The translations under genes and the position numbers were made by a program. From Bursaphelenchus xylophilus (Eukaryota; Nematoda; Chromadorea; Rhabditida; Aphelenchoididae): a DNA stretch of 64,000 nucleotides. Location of the stretch: assembly GCA_904066235.2 (NCBI GenBank), contig CAJFCV020000002.1, forward strand, positions 6,758,001-6,822,000, written 5' to 3'. Below, one piece after another: positions 37,301 to 46,177 of the stretch. Numbering within the stretch: the stretch's first letter is position 1; every line of letters starts with the position of its first letter. A model generated the notes under the pieces. That model saw nothing but the letters and a program-made list of their open reading frames with translations, searched no databases and was not told the origin of the DNA.

Positions 37301-38199
37301 ACGTGATCGATCGACGTCTTCACCTTTTGCTTTTTTTGGATTCCAGAATCCCCGTGGAGTTATCTTCAGCTTCTCTTACAATCATGGGTCGCGCAGGGAG
37401 ACGAGGTTTCTGATGAGAAACAGGTTCGCTGATACCGCCGTCTCTTATTTGTCCGTTGCTTACATTCCTCCTTCACGAGAACCGTGAAATCAAGGGATGT
37501 TTTCTGTCAAGATTGAACCACCCACATCTTTAACTTTTGTTTTTTTGTCACCAATATTGCACTCTAAAGGTCATTTATCCTTTCCTTCGTAAAAGTTTCA
37601 TCTGATAGTAAGTAACTTCGGACTGGTGACCTTGTCCATACTTTTGTTTTTACTGTGTTGAACTCGTTTATTTTGAGTTCATACACAGATCAAGACGTTA
37701 AAATAAAAGTACATGCAGACGAATAGTTTCAACTTGATAAGTAATGTTCTCTAATAACTCCGATAACTCTGTGAATGTTCGGAGGTAGGCATGTTTGTTC
37801 ATAGTGTCATCTTGTAAGGCGTTTTGTTATCAATTTCTTCTCGAGCCTATTTAAATTGACTTATTCAGTTTAGTTTAAGAGTAAAGAATTAGTTTGACTA
37901 CTCTCATTTCCCAATTGTAATTGATTGTTCGCCCCTATTCGCGACTCTTTGAAGGAGAATTTCGTGGACTAACTTTTGTACATTCAAGTCCGTCGAATTG
38001 GATTGGAAAGCGCCGCCCTGCCCGTGCCGGCTTCCTCCACTGAGTTAATCGACCATGCATTGATCGAGTTCTGGACGGCATTAGAAATAGAAAGAATCAA
38101 CCTCAGAGGGGTCCAGTTCATTTTCTCATTCACTGATCGTCTTCTTTATCTACTAATTTTACTTTCCGACCCAACTATTGCAAAATTTTGGCATTCGCG
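34333..38199. other. Intergenic DNA before the ERK5-like gene
   Basis: About 3.9 kb. No gene with a domain or coherent exon structure was found. The last few hundred bases should be the promoter of the kinase gene. Confidence 0.4.
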
Positions 38200-39953
38200 A
38201 TGCCTGCTTGTGCTCCCGCTTTCAATCGTATATTGGATGATCTGGCTAAGCGCCAATTAAAGCTCGATTTTGAGTTTGGCGGGGAACGGGTGCATTACGA
38301 AGCCCTAAGGAGCATTGGAAGCGGAGCCTTTGGAATCGTATGCGAAGCTAAAGACAGACAAAACGACAAAAGAGTAAGCGCAGGTGTTCGAAAAAATATC
38401 TTTTGTCATAACTTTTATATGTTTTATGTCATATCTCCTTTACGAATTTCTAATACGATTTTCTTCAGGTTGCAGTAAAGAAGATTGGTCACGCCTCGGC
38501 GACACCAACCTTGGCTCGTCGGACCATCCGGGAGATCCGAGTTCTCCGGTATATCAAGCATCCAAATATTGTTGCTCTTCGAGATGTCTTCAGGACAAAT
38601 GGAAGCCTCGGAATGAATGTATTCTTAATAATGGATCTCATGGAATGGAGTCTTCACCATGTCATTCATGGAAGCGCTGAACCTCTTGATTTCGACCTCA
38701 TTGCCCATCTTTTAATGCAAATCCTTCGGGGTCTCAGAGTAAGCAAAAACAAAGGTTGAGAGTGTTGTAAAGCTAGCGCCCATTCTTCCTTATCATTTTT
38801 GAGTGTAACTGAACCTTTGCCTTGACGTTAGAGGCGATAAGGTTATTAATTGATAAGGCTTCATTTACTGTTGGCAATTTTATGATTTCCGTTTCAGTAT
38901 CTTCATGCCGCTGGAATTGCGCACCGTGACTTGAAGCCATCTAATCTGTTGGTTAACAGTGACTGCCATCTTAGAATTGCGGACTTTGGCATGGCCAAGT
39001 TGGCCATTAAAAGTCCCATGGACGAGACGGATGAACATTGTTTCTACATGACACAACACATCGCGACTCTTCCTTACCGCGCCCCGGAACTTCTCTTCGT
39101 AATGTCAGAGCATTCAACGGCCGTGGATCTGTGGGCGCTTGGCTGTATATTTGCTGAAATGATTTTACGGAGAGAACTTTTCCCAGGTCGAAGCGTCGGC
39201 GGACAGATTAAACTCGTCATTAATCAGCTGGGAACCCCGCCAAAAGAGGTGAGTAACATTTGCTTTGAGCCAGGCTGAATAATGAGTACACAATCACCTG
39301 CTTCTTCCGTTTCACGTCACTAATTAAACCGCTTTAGATGATCGATGAAATCTGTTGTGAAAAGACAAGGAATTATCTGACTAGTTTTGGGCAATTAACG
39401 CCCAGGTCATGGGAAGAGATTTTGATCTCTAAAGATCACGAAACAAACCCCGCGGCCATCGACCTCATCTCGAAACTCACCAGGATGTCTCCCCATGATC
39501 GCACGGATGTCTATGGAGCAATGCAACATCGATTCTTCCGACCCTTCGTACAGACAATTCCGAATGAACCAACTTGTCCGTTCAAGGTGAGAACTTTAAC
39601 AGAGATCACAAATTCTGTCGTAGTGATAAATACCACAAATCTCTTTTAAGGTGAAAATGGATATGGCTGCAGTCGAATCCCTTTCACATAGTGAACTCAT
39701 CTCCATGTTAGAAGAAGATGTTAGATCTGCTGAACCATCAGATCCAACCGAACCACGACAAACTCGGCTTCGTTCAGATCAAATGGCGTCATCTTCCGGG
39801 GCCTCATCCAATGGATTCTCTCTCAGTGATTCCTCAGGAGATCAAGTCGACGAAAAGGAACATAGTCGACGATCGTTGTCCTCAGCGTTTTATTCCGAGG
39901 ACGAAGAAGCCCAGCGACGAAGAGAACGGTCGGTTGAGATCACTGCATTGTAA
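38200..39953 (+). CDS. ERK5-like MAP kinase with TQH activation motif
   Basis: Five exons, 38200-38373, 38469-38738, 38898-39248, 39338-39586 and 39651-39953, all in phase, give 448 aa. The kinase domain spans about residues 30-330: [69 protein letters not shown] and [25 protein letters not shown] and [16 protein letters not shown] match ERK5/MAPK7 best. The activation loop reads [16 protein letters not shown], so the dual-phosphorylation TEY motif is replaced by TQH, with no tyrosine. An acidic/Ser-rich tail of about 100 aa follows. Lys, HRD and DFG are kept, so a kinase activity is plausible. Start ATG chosen at 38200 because nothing coding precedes it. Confidence 0.88.
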
Positions 39954-40338
39954 TCTCGTTTTAAAATTAAGTATCATAACATTACGGGTCGCAGTCTTGT
40001 TTTTAAAGGCTTTCTGTTGTTCATTCCGCTTTCCTTTGTAGAAAATACTGCCTAAACATAAGTGAATGGTATATCCGTCTTATTGTTGATAATTATTTCA
40101 ATCAAATATGCTCAAAAACTGATGTTAACTTCTTTTTTTTGTACACACTTTCACACAACCTTCATGAAGATTTCTTCGGATTTGAAGTAAACCTTATGAC
40201 GCAAGATGTTAAAATAAAAAGGACCTTCACCTACGAGAAAACCAATCGAAACGTATGTATATAACAACAAAATAACAACAAGTGAGTATAAAACTACAGT
40301 AACACTAAACAATAAGGCGCTATAAAGAAAAATGTACC
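39954..40338. other. Convergent 3' flanks
   Basis: 385 bp between the kinase stop and the stop of the opposite-strand coiled-coil gene. No motif beyond AATAAA-like A/T words. Confidence 0.4.
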
Positions 40339-41094
40339 TCAGTCCAGAACGATTATTTGCGGTTTTGCCATATCCCGATTATCCAAAATCAAATTCTCAA
40401 CTCTCTGTATAATGGCATTCACGGATTCCACAAGACGAACAGAAAACTGATGGGCTTCCAGGTCTGCCTTCGATCTTTCATCCTCTGCTGATTTCAACTG
40501 TCTGGTAGCTCGCTTCAATTCATGCTAAAAATTACCAATGATTTTAATCTCCCTCTCCTTACTTCAAACTCGTAGATCCGAGATTCAGTTTTTTTCCAGT
40601 CTCGCACTTCATCTTGGATTTTCAAATACAAGTCCACAATTTTGGCTTTTTTATCTTTGAACGACTTTCGAACATTACGGAAGAAATTGTTGGCCTTGAA
40701 TAATACCTAAAAGAATATAACTTTGATAATACTTAAAGATATACCTCTGATGGATCGGTGAATCTCTCAACTCTTGGCTTTTTCACCGTCAACTTTACAT
40801 TGGTTGCAAATCTTTTAAGAGACCGACTCGGGGATTTTGGTGATTGTTTGATCGGTTTCAGGGACTTTGAAGGAGATTGTGCAGCTCTGGGTGATGGATT
40901 CGGCAGGGCACGCCGAGGAGTAACTTCCTAACAAAATTTTACGTCATAGATTTAAACTTACTCGACTACTACTGTTTGAAGAGGCTTCTTTCCACGTTAC
41001 ATGCTAAACAATCGAAATTGCATTACAAAAAAATTACCTTATTTGACTTCTTTTCTGGAGTTTTCAGGTTGGATCTAGGACTTTTTGGAAGCAT
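40339..41094 (-). CDS. Basic, SP-rich coiled-coil protein, unrecognised
   Basis: Five exons, 41094-41038, 41003-40962, 40927-40745, 40706-40563 and 40524-40339, with consensus splice signals and consistent phase, give 203 aa. No exon exceeds 190 bp. The N-terminal third is very basic with repeated SP/TP sites (SPRS, TPEKK, TPRRAL, NPSPRAA, QSPSKS, QSPKSPSRS), a look of CDK-type phosphorylation sites. From about residue 90 the protein is helical and charged (VLFKANNFFRNVRKSFKDKK, QDEVRDWKKTESRIYEFE, HELKRATRQLKSAEDERSKA) and ends in a second coiled-coil segment (IIQRVENLILDNRD). I recognise no family. A chromatin, spindle or kinetochore role is only a guess from composition. Confidence 0.7.
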
Positions 41095-41230
41095 TGTGTA
41101 AAATTGCATAAAACTCAAAATTACTTTCTAAAAATAATTGAATAAATACTGTACGCCATGTAAGTCTTCGCCGTGGGACCAAAAATACATTTTTGCTGTA
41201 CGCACGCCAATTTTTCTTTTTCTATACACG

Positions 41231-42640
41231 CGCGCGCGTGTACGCCGCACGGCATTCTGTACTTTTGGGACACAACCGGTCTCCATGATTTTTTTCTATT
41301 TTTTCAAAGTAGACCTCCTTCTTTAATACATTGCTCGCTAGCCGTTGAAGCTAGAGACTTGCAAATTGGCATGGGTATAGAGTAAATGTTCCGCTTCCAG
41401 AATATATAAATATTGTAATGAACCCCGCGCTGTAAGCTCCACAATAAGATGCGAAAATATTTCATTCTTAAAACTTCTTGCACCTAAAAGGTCATTATGC
41501 AAGATCGAAATGACAAATTTTAAAATGCTGATGTGTGCAGAATTTTTTTCTCTATCAGATACTTAAATTTCGTGGAGATGTATACGAAAATGGCTGTGCA
41601 AGGTACGAAAAACTGAGTTTCATAGTGTGTTTTTTTGAAATTTTTGGAATATCTCTGCCCTCAGGGCACAGATAAATGAAGTTCCGACTCACGTTTGTTG
41701 CCGATGATGACATATGTAGGCTTGCCAAATTACAATGTTATATCTTCAAAATCAAGGGAGCTATTTGCTTTTCAACTTTTTTTCTCACTGATGTACAACA
41801 ACGATGTCAAGAATGTCCAACTATGGATTGTAGGCCTCGAAGAGCTCTACAAATTACCCGCTTACATCTTCTTCGTATCTTTAAAATTACGGCCGCCAGG
41901 GCGGCCGGAAATTTCGGTCGATTTTTGGTGCACCGTGCGAAAAAAATCGCCCTCAGGGCAACAAGCGGAACCGAGCAAATTGATCATACGGGTGCTATTG
42001 GGAACAAAATAAGCTACCATAGTGCCAAGTTTCAGGTCCGCTACCTTCACTATCCCCCCACAAAGATGGGCTGAAGCCCATTTTTGATAAAAAAGTTGAA
42101 AAGCAAATAGCTCCCTTGATTTTGAAGATATAACATTGTAATTTGGCAAGCCTACATATGTCATCATCGGCAACAAACGTGAGTCGGAACTTCATTTATC
42201 TGTGCCCTGAGGGCAGAGATATTCCAAAAATTTCAAAAAAACACACTATGAAACTCAGTTTTTCGTACCTTGCACAGCCATTTTCGTATACATCTCCACG
42301 AAATTTAAGTATCTGATAGAGAAAAAAATTCGGCACACATCAGCATTTTAAAATTTGTCATTTCGATCTTGCATAATGACCTTTTAGGTGCAAGAAGTTT
42401 TGAGAATGAAATATTTTCGCATCTTATTGTGGAGCTTACAGCGCGGGGTTCATTACAATATTTATATATTCTGGAAGCGGAACATTTACTCTATACCCAT
42501 GCCAATTTGCAAGTCTCTAGCTTCAACGGCTAGCGAGCAATGTATTAAAGAAGGAGGTCTACTTTGAAAAAATAGAAAAAAATCATGAAGACCGGTTGTG
42601 TCCCAAAAGTACAGAATGCCGTGCGCCGCGGCGCGCCCGC
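41231..42640. mobile_element. Second giant palindromic foldback element (about 1.4 kb)
   Basis: Arms of about 553 bp (41231-41783 and 42088-42640) are almost identical inverted copies around a 304-bp spacer. The outer end is CG-rich (GTACGCCGCACGGCATTC on the left, GAATGCCGTGCGCC on the right). The same peptide frame (starting MLPMMTYVGLPNYN) reads from both arms. Small differences exist, such as the outermost 20 bp. No transposase motif and no TA or longer target duplication recognised, so the superfamily is unknown. Confidence 0.8.
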
Positions 42641-42944
42641 TTCAAAGCTCGTTATTCGAAATCATCCGCTAAAAAAGGTTCTGTCCGTAAAGGAGAAGTT
42701 CCTTATTGTGGTCAACGTATAACTTCGCGCAAAATAGCCAGTATTGGCCGAAGATTTTTTCCTCGTGGAATACATTTATTGATAAAACTTGTTGATCAAC
42801 AAGTCTATCGATAGACCGGAATTGGTTAGCTAATTTCTACATATTCTCAATCAGAAAAATTTTGCGATTTTTTTTTTGATATTTGGGTCGAGCTGTAACC
42901 CCATAGAAGTACTTTCCTTGTAAAATATGTTCGAAATTCCGTGC

Positions 42945-43016
42945 CCCAACCTCCATAGTATAGTGGCAGCGCCAGAACTACCGATACGGCGACCCAGGAT
43001 CGATTCCCACTGCGTG
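42945..43016 (+). pseudogene. tRNA-like relic
   Basis: TAGTATAGTGGCAGCGCC resembles a D-arm/A box and GACCCAGGATCGATTCCC resembles a T-arm/B box, at roughly tRNA spacing. The flanking 7-base acceptor halves do not pair and the anticodon stem is not clean. It looks like a decayed tRNA or the head of a tRNA-derived SINE. Confidence 0.45.
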
Positions 43017-43768
43017 CAAATGGCGGAAAATGGACTTACAATTTGTTAAAAAGGTCGAAAGTTGAAAAACAAGGAAAATAAATTACGGAAAATTAATTTT
43101 ATGCCATTGAGGCCCCGTTTGAAAGCTTTCGTCCGCATAAAATACGTTTTTTCTGAAAAGCTAGCCGGAAAGTGAGGCAATCTGGTTAAAATTTACATCA
43201 AAGGTTACGTGGCCTCCGGTATATTTCATTAATTTTTTTGACTGGATCACATAGTCGGAAAACTTGAACTGCCTTGCGCATCTAGCAAAGAAACGGAACA
43301 CTTTGACGCTCTAATGATAACTTTACATGCTGTGAGCGTTTTTCAGAAAAACTATTTTGTGCGAATTCAGCGGGAACGAGTGAGATTTTTAGGTCAAAAG
43401 TTGGCAAAAATGACACCCTTTTGCCAATTTTGGCACGAGAGTTTCATACGAGAGTATGATGTTACCACAAAAAATCAATCTTTCCCGTACGAAACTGGCT
43501 AAGGTAATAATATTATTATTTTATTATGGCTCAAAAGTGTTTTTCTCTGTGACCGCTCTCCGCGTTTCATGTACTCCCTCGACTGCGCCTTCATTCGTAG
43601 TCACGATGACGAATTTTCTGGAAGTTTCCGGAATGTTCACATTTCGTAATTTCCGTGATCAAATGTCGAAATTCAGCTTATTGTATATCCCACTTACTAC
43701 TCTAATTCCCGCCCATTTGCATCTCTGATTGTTAGAGTTGGTCTACGTCGATCTTGGCCCGGGACGGG

Positions 43769-43776
43769 TATAAATA
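43769..43776 (+). promoter_or_regulatory. TATA box, probable promoter of the HTH gene
   Basis: TATAAATA in the context GGGTATAAATACGG, 545 bp upstream of the ATG. Sequence between has splice signals, so the gene probably has an untranslated 5' exon. Confidence 0.45.
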
Positions 43777-44320
43777 CGGAAAGTTTGGCGTGAGGAGTTC
43801 CTTTCTCGTCGTCTGGTGAGGGTTTGTTTTGTGTTTCAGAGGTTTGTTGTGTGAATTGTTTTTATTCAGAAGCAGGGATAAGTGAAAAATTTCTTTCCGA
43901 AGGTTAGTTACTGTTAATTTATACATTTATGTCTCTGTAAGTCGTTTTTGGTGTTTGTTTTTCATAGATTACCCTTAGTGTGTACCTAAAAATAGTAGGG
44001 GTAAATTGTTTGACGTAAGTGGACAATAATCTTAATGGGTTCTCTGTAGATGCGGCCAACCTTTGCGTGTTTTAAAGTTTGCACGTACGGGTTTATCGCG
44101 CCTTTCGCAAATCTCTTTCTCTATGTGTCTCTATTTCTCTGGCGCTTTCTCCTAGTTTCCCTCCCTTTCGAAAGCGAAATTTCGGGAAGCTTTTTCTTTT
44201 CTCTCCGAAAGCGACCTTCCTCCTGCCATAACGTTGTGCTGCAATATTATTTGAAGAATCGCCAAGTTTTATTCGACTTTATCAACAAGGTACGTTTCGC
44301 TTTAAGTTTTGTTTCAGATA

Positions 44321-45277
44321 ATGGGCAACAATCAGAAACAGTTTCCAGGTAATCTGGAACCGCGTCATGATCAAGACCGCTTGGGCAATAGCCCTCCTGT
44401 CCATGGAGATGTGCAGAATCGAAAAATGACGGAGAAAGAAGGGTCTGGATCCAGCCTCGAAAGTGCGGTGTCCTCCAATAACAGTCAGAAGTCGGAATCC
44501 AGTGGAGATGGAAAGTCGAAACACCGGAAATCTCCTCAATCAAAGACTGGAAGCAATCGGATGGTGGTGAGAAGTCTTATTCTGTCCGAATATTTGGCTG
44601 GTCGTCGTCCATCGGAAGCCGTTGAGAACGTTCGTGCCAGAAGTACGAGAAAAAATTTGGGATACGACACTGTTCGTGCATGGTATAAGAAGTTCGATGA
44701 AGGTGACACCAATTTGTCCGACGAACCACGGTCTGGCAGGCCTGTTCAGATTGATATTCAGAAGGTGGGGATTCCATTTTTTTTGTTAAGCTTGAGTTAG
44801 CCTGGTGTTTTTTGTTAGTAAATTAGGTTTTTTTGAATTTGACTGTTAGTTTTACACTCGTTCTAATTTAGCTATGATGAAGAAGACGCACCAACAAAGC
44901 CAGGCCAGATGTTTGTTTTAGACAGGTAATTTTTATAGAACCTAATCTTACGGAAGGTTCTTTAGGTCAAGAGCTACATTACGGAAGATCCACAGCGCTC
45001 TACTCGGGAGCTGGCTGAGTACATGAATTGCCATCACAACACGATCGAGCGGATTCTTCATTCTCAGCTCAATTTGGAGTACAAAAATGGTCAATGGCTT
45101 CCCAAGCCTCCCAAAGCAGATAAACCTGGTCCTAGCGGGCTGAATGAGACCAACCGTCAACTTCTGAATGGCCTTGAGCAAGAAATTCAACACGTCGCGG
45201 GTCCATCCAACGCTCACTTGGGTCAAGACCGTTGTAATGACTATGGCAAGGAAGGCGGCCAGTGTGGCCCTCCATAG
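44321..45277 (+). CDS. Mariner-type double helix-turn-helix protein, no nuclease (domesticated transposase?)
   Basis: Exons 44321-44764 and 44966-45277 join in phase 0 and give 251 aa. After a polar Ser/Lys-rich N-terminus (about residues 1-80) comes a first HTH (LILSEYLAGRRPSEAVENVR, YDTVRAWYKKFDEGDTNLSD, then EPRSGRP). A linker follows, then a second HTH (VKSYITEDPQRSTRELAEYM, NCHHNTIERILHSQ) and GQWLPKPPKADKPG. This is the arrangement of the DNA-binding half of mariner transposases and of SETMAR's HTH. The RSGRP linker is the clearest shared signature. No DDD/DD34D catalytic region follows; the ORF ends in TAG and an AATAAA-like signal sits 60 bp on. DNA binding is likely; targets unknown. 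Splicing between exactly the two HTH units is typical of a host-adopted gene. Confidence 0.82.
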
Positions 45278-46177
45278 TCCAAAGATTGCTTCTACGATCA
45301 ATGGATCATTTTGTTGTTATTATTTTGACCCTTAAAGGCAAAATAAATTTATTTGTTTCTCAAATTTGACATTGTCTTTTTTTTGTGGAGTTGAATATCC
45401 TGAGTTACTTTTATATGTTAATTAAGAGTTGGGAAACGGGATGGGACGAGGGGAATCTAGGAAATAAATTTTTTGACGTTTAGTTCTCCTTGTGAATAGA
45501 AGACAAGTCAGGGTTAGAAATAGAATTGTTGGCATTCCTGGTAGTTTAAAAAAATCTTGTTAAAAGACGTTTATTAGATCGAATGCGATCCCTTCTCGTT
45601 TATCCAGCTTCCTGCCTATCGCGTGGGAACAAAAAAAATGCAATATACGTGGCAATATAGCCTGTTTTTTGGCGGTTGTTTGTTTTTTGGCTTTAGAAAT
45701 GATGTTTTATCTTATGTGAAGGCCTAATTCTTTTAATGGGTAACCTGGTGAAGGGTGTTTCTGAGCACATTTTAAAGTGGGATTGCGAGTTATGTTTGTT
45801 GTTTGTGTTTACTTGTGGAACTCTCTTCTATCATCCGCCTAATACACCGTACGGGGGTATTTATTTTGATAAAACGCTTTCGAAAGGGGTCTGACTTTGG
45901 TGTCTGTGAATAAAGTTATGTTCTGCCCAAGGTTATCAGTCACTTTCACTGCCCTGTTTGGATTTTGAAAGACTAACTCTTATCACGTTATTGGGTTTGT
46001 TTACACTGTTGGAAGCTTAAGTACCCGTTCGAAATTACTCGCGCTCTTTTTGAAAAAGCACGTACTCTGTGCGTGTTCCTTGGCCCCGGCCTTCCTTGTT
46101 TTTTGGATTTTCTTTTCCTCGGTCCCTCTTGGCATTTTCCAAAAAAATGTAAATTTTTTTAGGCTTATCAATAAAGG
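45278..46177. other. Intergenic DNA before phosphoglucomutase
   Basis: About 900 bp with a poly-A signal for the HTH gene (AAATAAA near 45340) and the upstream region of the mutase gene (an acceptor TTTTTTTAG at about 46162 just before the ATG). No gene. Confidence 0.4.

Larger units (their letters stand above)
41095..44320. other. Repeat-rich intergenic region and 5' UTR of the HTH gene
   Basis: Contains the 41.2-42.6 kb palindrome, a tRNA-like relic near 42.95 kb, a TATA box at 43769 and probable untranslated exons of the HTH gene (a donor at about 44289 and an acceptor at 44318 just before its ATG). The plus-strand frame at 42596-42814 begins in the repeat arm and has no family match. Confidence 0.5.

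Noticed and set aside
42596..42814. Plus-strand 72-codon basic frame
   Set aside because: It starts inside the arm of the palindromic element, is arginine-rich from CG-rich DNA and has no recognisable family.
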